A stretch of DNA of 51,273 nt from the NCBI GenBank assembly GCA_050015455.1, contig JBEKBJ010000022.1, positions 1 through 51,273 on the forward strand, written 5' to 3'. This document shows, one piece after another, positions 25,901 through 34,337 of the stretch (its first letter is position 1; every line of letters starts with the position of its first letter). Source of the stretch: JAGDMS01 sp050015455 (lineage in GTDB: Bacteria > Desulfobacterota > Binatia > HRBIN30). The position numbers and the translations under genes were made by a program. The notes below the pieces were generated by a model. The model worked only from the letters and a program-made list of their open reading frames with translations. It was not told where the DNA came from and ran no database searches.

Positions 25901-26995
25901 ATGAGACCAGAACCGTTGTCCGGTGAGAAGGGGGCCAGCCAAGCTCTGCGGCCACGACACGTCCTGATCGCCCGCACGGATCACCTCGGCGACATGCTGC
26001 TGACGCTGCCGGTGGTGCAAGCGTTGAAGGGAGCGTTCCCCGAATGCCGGGTCACCGTGCTGGCATCCGCGGCGAACGCCGAGGCCGCCCGCCACCACCC
26101 GGACGTCGACGCGGTGGTGATCGACCCGCTCGAAGCCAAGGGCTCGCGCCTGCGCGGCGTGCGCGGTCTTGCGCGGCAGGTCCGCGGGCTCGGCTGCGAC
26201 GCCGCGGTGGTGGTGCATCCGACGCCACGCCTGGCGCTTGCCGTGTGGCTGGCGCGCGTGCCGATTCGCGTGGGCACGGCATATCGTGCCTACTCGCCGC
26301 TCTTCAATCGCCGGGTGCGCCAACACCGCAGGCGCCCGCCCTGGAAACACGAAACGGCGTACAACCTTGATCTCCTGCGTCCGTTGGGTGTTCGTGCCGC
26401 TGGCATCGCCCCCGTGACATGGCGCGTTGATGCGGAAGAAAGCGCAGCCGTAGATAGGCTGCTGGACGGCGTCGGGCTCCGCCGGGCCGATATCGTAGCG
26501 ATTCATCCGGGAAACGCAGGTTCGGCGCTGAATTGGTCGCCAGCGCGATACGCGGAGCTCGGCAGACTGCTGGCTACAGACCACCGGCGCGTGGTAATCA
26601 CAGGCAGCGACGGCGAGCGGCGACTGACTGCAGAAGTTGCCGCGGCCGTCGGTGCCGGCGCCATCGACCTAGGCGGCCAGTTGGCTTTGCCGCAGCTCGC
26701 GGCGTTGTTTGCCCGCTGTACCTTGTACATCGGCAGCGCCACCGGCCCGACGCATCTCGCAGCCGCCGTGGGCGTCCCGGTGGTGGCCCTGTACTCGCCG
26801 CTGCGCTCCAGTGCGCCGGTGCGCTGGCGCCCCCTCGGCCAACGTGTGCGCGTGTTGCAGCCCGCAGTCGACCTCATGTGTCCGAAGTGCACCGGGGCGC
26901 GGTGCGCCTACTACCACTGCATGGAGCGGCACCTGAGCGTAGACGCCGTGGAGCGTGCCGCGCGCGAGCTGATCGGTGTGGGCGCGCTTCATTGA
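25901..26995 (+). CDS. GT9 glycosyltransferase (ADP-heptose:LPS heptosyltransferase family)
   Basis: 364 residues. The GT-B fold of family 9 is shown by HVLIARTDHLGDMLLTLPVVQAL (about 20-42), AIHPGNAGSALNWSPARYAELGRLL in the middle, and FARCTLYIGSATGPTHLAAAVGVPVVALYSP near 265-295, which binds the nucleotide sugar. A Cys pair CPKCTGARCAYYHC near the end is a common GT9 feature. It adds a heptose to the LPS core or a similar glycan in the inner membrane's cytosolic side. The hldA-like gene downstream makes the heptose donor precursor. Confidence 0.88.
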   Translation: MRPEPLSGEKGASQALRPRHVLIARTDHLGDMLLTLPVVQALKGAFPECRVTVLASAANAEAARHHPDVDAVVIDPLEAKGSRLRGVRGLARQVRGLGCDAAVVVHPTPRLALAVWLARVPIRVGTAYRAYSPLFNRRVRQHRRRPPWKHETAYNLDLLRPLGVRAAGIAPVTWRVDAEESAAVDRLLDGVGLRRADIVAIHPGNAGSALNWSPARYAELGRLLATDHRRVVITGSDGERRLTAEVAAAVGAGAIDLGGQLALPQLAALFARCTLYIGSATGPTHLAAAVGVPVVALYSPLRSSAPVRWRPLGQRVRVLQPAVDLMCPKCTGARCAYYHCMERHLSVDAVERAARELIGVGALH

Positions 26996-27026
26996 CCTTT
27001 GCTGACCGCTCCGATATCCGGCAAGT

Positions 27027-28151
27027 ATGCGTATCCCAGCTGCAGACCTGCGCGCGCAGCACGAGCCGTTACGCAGGGAGCTGATGGCGGCCTTTGGCCG
27101 TGTCCTCGACGCTTCGGCATTCATTCAAGGTGCGGAAGTGGAAGCGTTCGAGCGCGAGTTCGCCGCCTTCTGCGGTGTCCAGCACGCCATCGCCGTGTCC
27201 AACGGGACCGATGCGTTGGCCTTGGCGTTGCGCGCGCTCGACATAGGACCGGGCGATCTTGTGGCGTTGCCGGACTTCACCTTCGCGGCGACGGCGGAAG
27301 CGGTGTGCCACGTTGGCGCGCAGCCGTTGCTGGTCGACATCGACCCGAACACCTTCACCCTTGATCCCGAATGTTTGCGCGCGGTCTTGCAGGGCCAGAA
27401 GGGCCCGGTACGCGCCATCATCGCCGTGCATTTGTACGGCCAGCCAGCCGCCATGGCCGAAATTACTGCTTTGGCGGACGAAGTCGGGGCCGCCGTCATT
27501 GAGGATGCCGCCCAAGCGCACGGTGCACGCTTCGCTGGCCGTCGAACCGGTGGGCTCGGGCGTGCCGGCTGTTTCAGTTTCTACCCCAGCAAGAACCTTG
27601 GCGCCCTCGGTGACGCCGGCGCGGTGACCACCGATGATGCTGCGCTGGCGGCACGCGTCGCCTTGCTGCGTGACCATGGACAGGCCGCCAAGTATGTGCA
27701 TTCCGTTGTTGGTTTCAACTGCCGGATGGACGGTGTGCAGGCGGCACTGCTGCGTGTGAAGCTCAGCCATTTGGAATCGTGGAACGCGCGCCGCCAGGCA
27801 CTCACCGCCCGATACCGCCGTGCGCTCGCCGATGTGCCGGGCATCACGCTGCCCGAGGCCGCCGCCGACCGCGAGCACGTTTACCACTTGTTTGTCGTGC
27901 GCTGCCGCGAGCGCGATGCTCTGCACCGTCACCTGAACGAACAGGGCATCGCCGCAGGCGTGCATTATCCTGCGCCCATCCATTTGCAGCCGGCCCTTGC
28001 CTTCCTCGGGTATCGCGCCGGCGATTTCCCGGTTGCTGAACTCGCCGCGCGTGAGGTGCTGGCGTTGCCGCTCTATCCGGAACTGGCGGACGCGGCTGTG
28101 GAAGCGGTATGTGAGGCGGTACGCGCCTGGGCGGGGTCTGTAAGGAAATGA
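27027..28151 (+). CDS. DegT/DnrJ/EryC1 family sugar aminotransferase
   Basis: 374 residues, the normal length. PLP enzyme marks: AVSNGTDALALALRALDIGPGD (55-76), LVDIDPNTFTLDP, VIEDAAQAHGA with the PLP-binding Asp, and the Schiff-base lysine in CFSFYPSKNLGALGD. It should transfer an amino group to a keto-sugar nucleotide. Together with neighbouring glycosyltransferases it points to an amino-sugar in the surface glycan. It follows the GT9 gene after 31 bases and could share its transcript. Confidence 0.9.
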   Translation: MRIPAADLRAQHEPLRRELMAAFGRVLDASAFIQGAEVEAFEREFAAFCGVQHAIAVSNGTDALALALRALDIGPGDLVALPDFTFAATAEAVCHVGAQPLLVDIDPNTFTLDPECLRAVLQGQKGPVRAIIAVHLYGQPAAMAEITALADEVGAAVIEDAAQAHGARFAGRRTGGLGRAGCFSFYPSKNLGALGDAGAVTTDDAALAARVALLRDHGQAAKYVHSVVGFNCRMDGVQAALLRVKLSHLESWNARRQALTARYRRALADVPGITLPEAAADREHVYHLFVVRCRERDALHRHLNEQGIAAGVHYPAPIHLQPALAFLGYRAGDFPVAELAAREVLALPLYPELADAAVEAVCEAVRAWAGSVRK

Positions 28152-28205
28152 CCGTGCAACCCCGCTTTATCCCGTTCGCCCCGAGTAGCGGCCATCATTG
28201 GGCCG

Positions 28206-28300
28206 CGTATCGAGGGGCATTTGGTGCAACGGCGCACCTGCTTGCCGTCCCTCGATACGCGCCCTGGAAAGACGAGCGCTCCTGGGGACGAACGGTTTCA
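28206..28300. repeat. Dispersed palindromic element
   Basis: CGTATCGAGGG (28206-28216) and CCCTCGATACG (28249-28259) are an exact inverted pair; then GCCCTGGAAAGACGAGCGCT and GGGGACGAACGGTTTC match the right half of 16616-16748. Located between degT and hldA. Confidence 0.7.
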
Positions 28301-28344
28301 AGGCGCAGCCTGCATGTTGTTACAGCCTCCGAGGGCCACCGGCC

Positions 28345-29364
28345 GTGACCGGATCTCATAGGCAGAGGGCGCGCGACCACCCTGATCGGCGCCGCTGTGG
28401 CGGTCTCATCCGGCGCTTCGGCAAGGTGCGCTTGCTCGTCGTCGGTGATCTCATGCTCGACCAGTTCATCTGGGGCCGCGTCGATCGCATCTCCCCTGAG
28501 GCGCCCGTACCGGTCGTGCAGGTGACGCACGAGAGCGTCCATCTCGGGGGCGCCGCCAACGTGGTGCACAATATTCTGGGCTTGGGTGGGCACGCGACCG
28601 CCTGCGGCTTGGTCGGTCGCGACCGTGCCGGCCGCCAGATTCTGTCCGAGCTCAAGCGCACCGGGGCAGGAACCGCCGGCGTTACCACGTCACGAGCGGC
28701 CGTCACCGTCCGCAAGACGCGCATCATCGCGCACAACCAACAGGTGGTACGCTTCGATCACGAGGGCAGCGACCACGATGAGAGTGCGGGGCCCGCGATC
28801 CTGCGGTTCCTGCAGCGGCACGCCTGGCGCTTCGATGCCGTGGTACTGTCGGATTACGGCAAAGGGGTGATCACGAAGGGCTTGCTCGACGCCCTGCGCG
28901 CGCTACGGGCGAAACATCCGTTCCGCCTAGTCTTGGATCCAAAGAAGCGAAACTTTGCGCATTACTCAGGCATCACGCTGGGTACCCCGAATCTCCTCGA
29001 AGCCTCGGAGGCGTCCGGCGTCGACATCCGTGACGACGCCAGCTTGCATCTCGCCGGGCAACGGCTGCTCGCGAAGTGGGACGCCGAGGCCATCCTGATC
29101 ACTCGTGGTGAGCACGGTATGACGCTGTGTGCGCGCAACGCTGCTCCGCGGCACTTCCGGACCGCCGCTCGACAGGTATTCGACGTGACCGGGGCCGGCG
29201 ATACCGTGGTGGCAACGTGCGCCCTGGCGCTGGCCGCTGGCGCGACGCTCGAGGAAGCCGCCTTGCTGGCAAACCACGCCGCCGGCGTCGTCGTCGGCAA
29301 GGTCGGCACCGCGACGGTCAGCGCGCAGGAGCTGCGCCGGGCAATAATGAACGCTGAAGGGTGA
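28345..29364 (+). CDS. hldA: D-glycero-beta-D-manno-heptose-7-phosphate kinase (HldE domain I / HldA)
   Basis: 339 residues from GTG 28345; the longer frame upstream is repeat DNA. Ribokinase-fold features: LLVVGDLMLDQFIWGRVDRI, EAPVPVVQV, HLGGAANVVHNILGLGG, VLSDYGKGVITKGLL, and near the end FDVTGAGDTVVATCALALA with the catalytic Asp. It phosphorylates heptose-7-P at C1, on the way to ADP-heptose. The adenylyltransferase domain (HldE domain II) is absent, so this is a stand-alone kinase and a separate HldC-like gene is expected elsewhere. The GT9 upstream would use the product. The stop overlaps the upstream end of the yicC frame. Confidence 0.88.
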   Translation: MTGSHRQRARDHPDRRRCGGLIRRFGKVRLLVVGDLMLDQFIWGRVDRISPEAPVPVVQVTHESVHLGGAANVVHNILGLGGHATACGLVGRDRAGRQILSELKRTGAGTAGVTTSRAAVTVRKTRIIAHNQQVVRFDHEGSDHDESAGPAILRFLQRHAWRFDAVVLSDYGKGVITKGLLDALRALRAKHPFRLVLDPKKRNFAHYSGITLGTPNLLEASEASGVDIRDDASLHLAGQRLLAKWDAEAILITRGEHGMTLCARNAAPRHFRTAARQVFDVTGAGDTVVATCALALAAGATLEEAALLANHAAGVVVGKVGTATVSAQELRRAIMNAEG

Positions 29365-29378
29365 ACGACGTTACCTTT

Positions 29379-30254
29379 ATGAAAAGCATGACGGGGTTCG
29401 GCCAGGCGGCCTGGCAGGGCGAGGGATGCAGAATCACCGCCGAGATCCGCGGCGTGAATCAGCGCTTCCTCGAAGCGCGCCTTAACTTGCCGCGCGAGTA
29501 CATGCCGTGGGAAGGCGAGCTGCGGCAACTGCTGCAGGCGGTGGTGGCGCGCGGCAAGGTGGACGTGAATATCACCCGCGCGGGAGCCCTGACGAACGAT
29601 TTCGCCGTCGAGGTCAACACGCCGCTGGCGCGCGCCTACGTCGATGGGTGGCGGCAGCTGCAGGTGGCGCTCGGATTGGCTGGTGAAGTCGACCTGCAGT
29701 TCCTGCTTGGACGCCCGGATCTGGTGCGCGTCGTCGAGCGCCGTGGCCAGCCCGGCAATGAGCTGCAGCGCGTCCAAGGGGTGTTGCGCCGGGCATTGCG
29801 GGCCTTCGATCGCGAGCGCGAACGTGAGGGACGGGTGCTGGGGCGCGACATGCGGCAGCGCGTCGAGCACTTGCGCAAACTGGTGCGGCGCGTGCGGATA
29901 CGCGTGTCCGCCGCCGCGCCCGAGACTGCCAAGCGCTTGCGCGAGCGCGTTCAGAGCCTATTGGAAGGCGGCGCGGTGGACGAGGAGCGGCTGGCGCAAG
30001 AAGTGGCCTTCCTGCTCAGCCGCGGTGACGTCACCGAGGAGCTGGTCCGCTTGGAAAGTCATCTCGAAGCATTGCGCGCCTTGTGTCGCAGCCGCGAGAC
30101 CGTCGGCAAGCGCATAGACTTCCTGCTCCAGGAAGTGCATCGCGAGGTGAACACCATCGCCTCGAAGAGCAGTGATCTGCAGCTCACCGACCTCAGCCTC
30201 GATGCACGCAGTGAGATCGAGAAGTTGCGCGAGCAGGCCCAGAATGTGGAATAA
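29379..30254 (+). CDS. yicC: YicC family endoribonuclease
   Basis: 291 residues from ATG 29379 (MKSMTGFGQAAWQGEG), the family's standard opening; an earlier GTG at 29361 would overlap hldA. YicC-N runs to about 150 (TAEIRGVNQRFLEARLNLPR) and the DUF1732 C-terminal domain ends with ETVGKRIDFLLQEVHREVNTIASKSSD, the strongly conserved signature. YicC proteins are endoribonucleases that cut RNA hairpins. It sits in the position it has in deltaproteobacteria, ahead of a nucleotide kinase and relA. Confidence 0.93.
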   Translation: MKSMTGFGQAAWQGEGCRITAEIRGVNQRFLEARLNLPREYMPWEGELRQLLQAVVARGKVDVNITRAGALTNDFAVEVNTPLARAYVDGWRQLQVALGLAGEVDLQFLLGRPDLVRVVERRGQPGNELQRVQGVLRRALRAFDREREREGRVLGRDMRQRVEHLRKLVRRVRIRVSAAAPETAKRLRERVQSLLEGGAVDEERLAQEVAFLLSRGDVTEELVRLESHLEALRALCRSRETVGKRIDFLLQEVHREVNTIASKSSDLQLTDLSLDARSEIEKLREQAQNVE

Positions 30255-30393
30255 GGCAGTCGTAATAGTTGATAGTTGATAGTCGATGGTCAATAGGTGA
30301 AAGACGCGCTTGCAGGGGGCCATCGACTGTGAGCTATCGACTATCGACTGCGTTCGGCGTGCTTTGTTGAGGCGGTCACGCTAAGATCCTCTC
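30255..30393. repeat. Intergenic GATAGTTGATAGTCGATGG repeats with inverted pairs
   Basis: Tandem TAGTTGATAGT words then AGTCGATGG (30281-30289) paired with CCATCGACT (30320-30328), and CTATCGACTATCGACTGC at the end. A related copy lies at 34236-34330 before murJ. It can fold into a hairpin with no U-tract, so it is probably not a terminator. Confidence 0.6.
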
Positions 30394-30954
30394 GTGTTGA
30401 TCACCATCTCCGGCCTGCCAGGGAGCGGTAAGACTACGGTGGCGCGGCTGCTGAGCCGGCGTCTCGGTGTGCCGCACGTCTACGCTGGCGACTCGTACCG
30501 GCGCGAGGCGGGGGAACGCGCGCTGTCGCTGAAGGCTTTCAACCGCTTGGCCGAGAGGGACCACTCGATTGATCGGGCGCTCGATGCCAAGATGGCCGAG
30601 TATGCACGCCGCGGCGGCGTGGTGCTCGAGGGGCGGCTGGCCGCATTCATTGCCTTGCAGGAAAAGGTCGATGCGCTGAAGGTATGGTTGACCGCCAGTG
30701 ATAAGGTGCGCGCCCAGCGAGTGTCGCAACGCGAAAGCAGCGACTCGATCAACGTTCTGCGCGAGAACGAGGAGCGCCAACGCTCGGACGCCAGGCGCTA
30801 CCGGGAGATTTACGGCTTCGACCTGAACGATACGTCGATCTACGACCTCGTTCTCGACAGCGATCATGAGCCTGCCGGTGCGCTGGCCGAGAAGATTCTG
30901 GCGTGCGCGGCCGACCGCTTCGGGCGCGAGGCGGGGCGGGGCATGCAGCGATGA
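30394..30954 (+). CDS. Archaeal-type cytidylate kinase-like P-loop protein
   Basis: 186 residues from GTG 30394. P-loop GLPGSGKT at 7-14 and helical lid features (VWLTASDKVRAQRVSQRE) with the Asp-rich NDTSIYDLVLDSD near the end. The compact form with no long CMP-binding insert is that of the archaeal-type CMP kinase group rather than bacterial Cmk or Gmk. It would phosphorylate CMP/dCMP if so; GMP kinase activity is not excluded. It ends in ATGA, overlapping relA by four bases, so the two are coupled. Confidence 0.75.
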   Translation: MLITISGLPGSGKTTVARLLSRRLGVPHVYAGDSYRREAGERALSLKAFNRLAERDHSIDRALDAKMAEYARRGGVVLEGRLAAFIALQEKVDALKVWLTASDKVRAQRVSQRESSDSINVLRENEERQRSDARRYREIYGFDLNDTSIYDLVLDSDHEPAGALAEKILACAADRFGREAGRGMQR

Positions 30955-33098
30955 ACTTGAACGGGCTGATCGAACGCGTTCGCGGCTACGACAGCAGTGC
31001 CGACGTCGACCTGATCCGGCGCGCGTACGATTTCTCCGCTGCGGTTCATAAGGGACAGAAGCGCATGTCCGGCGAGCCGTACCTGACCCATCCGGTCGAG
31101 GTGGCCGGCATCATCACCGATCTCAAACTCGACGTCGCCAGCGTCGCCACCGGCTTGCTGCATGACACCGTCGAGGACACGCTGACCACCCTGCCGGAGC
31201 TGGAGCAGAAGTTCGGCAACGAGATCGCCACGCTGGTGGACGGCGTCACCAAGATCGGGCAGATCAGCTTCAGCAGCCGCGAGGAGAAGCAGGCGGAGAA
31301 TTTTCGAAAGATGATTCTGGCGATGGCGCGCGACATGCGTGTCATCCTCGTCAAGCTGGCGGACCGTACGCACAACATGCGCACGCTCAACCATCTGCGG
31401 CCCGAGCGCCAGCACGACATCGCTCAGGAAACCATCGACATCTACGCGCCGCTGGCGCATCGCCTCGGCATCTACTGGATGAAGAGCGAGTTGGAGGACA
31501 ACTCGCTGCGCTACCTGCGCCCGGAGGTGTACTACCAGCTCAAGCGCAACGTCGCCAAGAAGAAGGCCGAGCGCGAACGCTACATCCAGGAAGTCATCAC
31601 GGTCCTGTCGAAGCGTCTGGAGGAAAACGGCATCGAGGCACAGGTGACCGGTCGCCCGAAGCACTTCTATTCCATCTACCAGAAGATGCAGTCGCAGAAC
31701 CTTCTCTACGACCAGATCTACGACGTGGTCGCGTTCCGCATCACCGTCGATACCGTGCAGGAATGCTATGCGGCGCTCGGCGTCGTGCACGCGGAATGGA
31801 AGCCGATCCCGGCCAGGTTCAAGGACTACATCGCGCTCCCAAAGTTCAACATGTACCAGTCGCTGCACACCACCGTGATCGGCCCCTACGGCGAACGCAT
31901 GGAGGTGCAGATCCGCACCCACGCCATGCACCGCGTCGCCGAAATGGGCATCGCGGCGCACTGGCGTTACAAGGGCGGTAAACACGTCGCTGAGGAAGAC
32001 GCACACCGTTTCACCTGGCTGCGCGAACTGCTCGAGTGGCAGCAGAACGTGCAGGACCCGCAGGAGTTCATGCGGTCGGTGAAAGAGGACCTGTTCACCG
32101 ACGAGGTGTTCGTGTTCACGCCCAAAGGCGACCTGCTGAGTTTCCCCGAAGGCTCGACCGTGATCGACTTCGCCTATCGTATCCATTCGGAGGTCGGACA
32201 GCACTGCGCCGGGGCCCGCGTCAACGGCCGCCTGGTGGCGTTGCGCTACGCGATGCGCAGCGGCGACACGGTGGAGATCATCACCACCGCCAGCCAGACG
32301 CCAGGCAAGGACTGGCTCAACTTCGTCAAGACGAGCCGCGCCAGGCAGAAGATCCGCAACTGGATCAAGCAGCAGCAACGCACCCGCAGCGTAGCGGTAG
32401 GGCGTGAGATCCTGGAGCGCGACCTGAGCCGCTACCGGCTCGACCTCGGCAAGTTGCGCAAAGAAGGCCGGCTGGCGCAGCTGCTTAGCGATATGTCGCA
32501 GCGTGACGAAGAGACGTTGCTCGCCAGCATCGGCTACGGCAAGATCACCTCGCACCAGGTGCTGGCCAGGCTGCTGCCGCCCGAGGTTTTGCAGCAAAAA
32601 CCGGTGCAGGATGAGGGTACGCTCAAGCGCTTGTTCCGCAAGATGGCGGGGCGAGCCAAAGCGGGGGTGCAGGTGAGCGGCGTCGAGGACGTCCTGGTGC
32701 GCTTCGGCAAGTGTTGCGACCCGCTGCCGGGCGAGCGCATTCTGGGTTGCATAACCCGGGGCCGCGGGGTGACGGTGCACTCCGTGGACTGCCCGCGCGT
32801 GCTGGAGAGCGATCCGCAGCGGCGCGTCGAGGCGGTGTGGGAGGATGGCGCCGCCGGGCTGCGCCCGGTGACGGTCGAGGTGATGTGCATCGACGAGCCG
32901 GGGCTGCTCGCCGCCATGAGCAAGGCGATCAGTTCGGCCGGGGTCAACATCAGCCGCGCCCAGGCCCGCAGCGTGCCCGACAAGAAGGCGGTGAATCGGT
33001 TTGAAGTGATGGTGAGCAGCGCCGACCAGCTCAACCATGTCATCCGCTCGATCGGCAGAGTGCGCGGGGTGATGAAAGTGGCAAGGGCGAGAGGGTGA
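30951..33098 (+). CDS. Bifunctional (p)ppGpp synthetase/hydrolase (RelA/SpoT)
   Basis: 715 residues from ATG 30951. HD hydrolase domain with THPVE and the metal-binding HD at 71-72 (LLHDTVEDT); synthetase domain around 240-350 with GRPKHFYSIYQKM, DVVAFRI and RFKDYIALPKFNMYQSLHTT, where RFKD is the RxKD type of bifunctional enzymes; TGS domain (FVFTPKGDLLSFPEGSTVID) at about 386-445; ACT domain at the C-terminus (EVMCIDEPGLLAAMSKAISS). It makes and degrades (p)ppGpp for the stringent response. The start overlaps the upstream kinase stop. Confidence 0.95.
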   Translation: MNLNGLIERVRGYDSSADVDLIRRAYDFSAAVHKGQKRMSGEPYLTHPVEVAGIITDLKLDVASVATGLLHDTVEDTLTTLPELEQKFGNEIATLVDGVTKIGQISFSSREEKQAENFRKMILAMARDMRVILVKLADRTHNMRTLNHLRPERQHDIAQETIDIYAPLAHRLGIYWMKSELEDNSLRYLRPEVYYQLKRNVAKKKAERERYIQEVITVLSKRLEENGIEAQVTGRPKHFYSIYQKMQSQNLLYDQIYDVVAFRITVDTVQECYAALGVVHAEWKPIPARFKDYIALPKFNMYQSLHTTVIGPYGERMEVQIRTHAMHRVAEMGIAAHWRYKGGKHVAEEDAHRFTWLRELLEWQQNVQDPQEFMRSVKEDLFTDEVFVFTPKGDLLSFPEGSTVIDFAYRIHSEVGQHCAGARVNGRLVALRYAMRSGDTVEIITTASQTPGKDWLNFVKTSRARQKIRNWIKQQQRTRSVAVGREILERDLSRYRLDLGKLRKEGRLAQLLSDMSQRDEETLLASIGYGKITSHQVLARLLPPEVLQQKPVQDEGTLKRLFRKMAGRAKAGVQVSGVEDVLVRFGKCCDPLPGERILGCITRGRGVTVHSVDCPRVLESDPQRRVEAVWEDGAAGLRPVTVEVMCIDEPGLLAAMSKAISSAGVNISRAQARSVPDKKAVNRFEVMVSSADQLNHVIRSIGRVRGVMKVARARG

Positions 33099-33148
33099 GG
33101 CGCCTGACGGAGCTGACACTTGAACCTGACCGCTGAGAGGCGAAGACC

Positions 33149-33544
33149 ATGAAGCAAGTGATCGCGACCGATCAGGCACCGCAGGCCATTGGACCGTACT
33201 CACAGGCGGTGCGCGCGGGATCTTGGCTGTTTGTGTCCGGACAGATCGGACTCAATCCGAGCAGCGGCGAATTGGTGGCCGGTGGGGTGGTGGCAGAGAC
33301 GACGCGCGTGCTCGACAATCTCCGCGAGGTGCTGGAGGCTGCGGGGGCGTCGCTCGACGACGTCGTGCGGACGACGATCTATCTCGTCGATCTGAACGAC
33401 TTCGGCCGCGTCAACGAGGCGTACGCGGCGTTTTTCCGTGCGCCATATCCCGCGCGCGCCACCGTCGGAGTGGCCGCCCTGCCGCGCGGCGCCCGCGTCG
33501 AGATCGACGCGATTGCAGTGATACCTTCTCCCTCTGGCAGTTGA
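33149..33544 (+). CDS. ridA: RidA family 2-iminobutanoate/2-iminopropanoate deaminase
   Basis: 131 residues. Full RidA pattern: AIGPYSQAVRAGSWLFVSGQ (13-32), VVRTTIYLVDLNDFGRVNEAY, and YPARATVGVAALPRGARVEIDA with the catalytic Arg that binds the imine carboxylate. It releases ammonia from reactive enamines. The last residues (IPSPSGS) run into a dispersed repeat and are not family-like. It follows relA closely, as in many proteobacteria. Confidence 0.93.
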   Translation: MKQVIATDQAPQAIGPYSQAVRAGSWLFVSGQIGLNPSSGELVAGGVVAETTRVLDNLREVLEAAGASLDDVVRTTIYLVDLNDFGRVNEAYAAFFRAPYPARATVGVAALPRGARVEIDAIAVIPSPSGS

Positions 33545-33587
33545 GTTCTCTTCTCCTTCTCCCTCTGAGACAGGATCGGGGTGCGGG

Positions 33588-33794
33588 CTAGGCCACCTTC
33601 CGCTGCGCCGCTTTGATCACCCTGCCGGAGCGGATGCATTGCGTGCAGGCCAGGATGAATCGCACCGTGCCGTTGACGTTGGCGCGTACGCGCTGCAAGT
33701 TCGGACGCCAACGGCGCTTCGTGCGGTTGTTGGCGTGGCTGACGTTATTGCCGACGGATGGGCCTTTGCCGCAAACCTCACACTCTCGTGCCAT
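33588..33794 (-). CDS. rpmB: 50S ribosomal protein L28
   Basis: 68 residues from ATG 33794 (MARECEVCGKGPSVGNNVSH). The two CxxC pairs (CEVC and CTQC) mark the zinc-binding C+ form of L28. NRTKRRWRPNLQRVRA is the conserved core. Extra upstream codons in the same frame are not part of the protein. Confidence 0.95.
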   Translation of the reverse strand: MARECEVCGKGPSVGNNVSHANNRTKRRWRPNLQRVRANVNGTVRFILACTQCIRSGRVIKAAQRKVA

Positions 33795-33897
33795 GGTGAT
33801 TCCTCGCGCTGAATGCGCTAGCAGACGACACAAGCAGCTGCAACGCAATGGCCGACATTTTAGAGTCGAAGCGTCGAACGGTCGAAGTCGAAAAGGC

Positions 33898-34170
33898 CTA
33901 CGGGGTGCGCAGCGCCGTGATCTGCCGGCTCAGCCGTGAAATACGGCGGTCCGCGTTGTTGCGGTGAAGTACGCCCTTGGTGACCGCCTTCTGTACCGTG
34001 GCCGTCACCGAACGAAGCTTCGCCTCGGCTGTGGCGACATCTTTCTTCGCGATGATTTCACGAAGCTCGCGCACAGTGTGACGCACGCGGATTCGGATGC
34101 TCTGATTGCGCGCCTGACGCTTGACGCTCTGGCGATGGCGCTTGATGGCGGATTTGTGACGCTGAGCCAA
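33898..34170 (-). CDS. rpsT: 30S ribosomal protein S20
   Basis: 90 residues, very basic and all-helical: MAQRHKSAIKRHRQSVKRQA, VRHTVRELREIIAKKD, and KGVLHRNNADRRISRLSRQI, the S20 signature. It binds 16S rRNA. rpsT is divergent from murJ, as in many Gram-negatives. rpmB follows 100 bases downstream on the same strand. Confidence 0.95.
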   Translation of the reverse strand: MAQRHKSAIKRHRQSVKRQARNQSIRIRVRHTVRELREIIAKKDVATAEAKLRSVTATVQKAVTKGVLHRNNADRRISRLSRQITALRTP

Positions 34171-34235
34171 GGGGGTCCCTCCTCGAGGTGATCGTTAGCC
34201 GGCTAGCATACGCACCGCAGAGGGTCAATGAAGTC

Positions 34236-34330
34236 GATCAATGAACTCTATAGTTGTTCGTCGATAGTTGATAGCAAGGAACAGAAGCCGGCGGGGTTGG
34301 CTGCTGACTGTGACCATGAACTATCGAGTG
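34236..34330. repeat. GTCGATAGTTGATAGC repeat in the rpsT-murJ intergenic region
   Basis: CTATAGTTGTTCGTCGATAGTTGATAGC and, further on, GAACTATCGAG resemble the 30255-30393 repeats and form inverted pairs. It occupies the region that should carry the divergent promoters. Confidence 0.5.
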
Positions 34331-34337
34331 GACCAGC

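Noticed and set aside
30864..33203. Long open frame of 779 codons opposite relA/spoT
   Set aside because: It is the antisense of a clear RelA/SpoT gene in GC-rich DNA and has no family resemblance.
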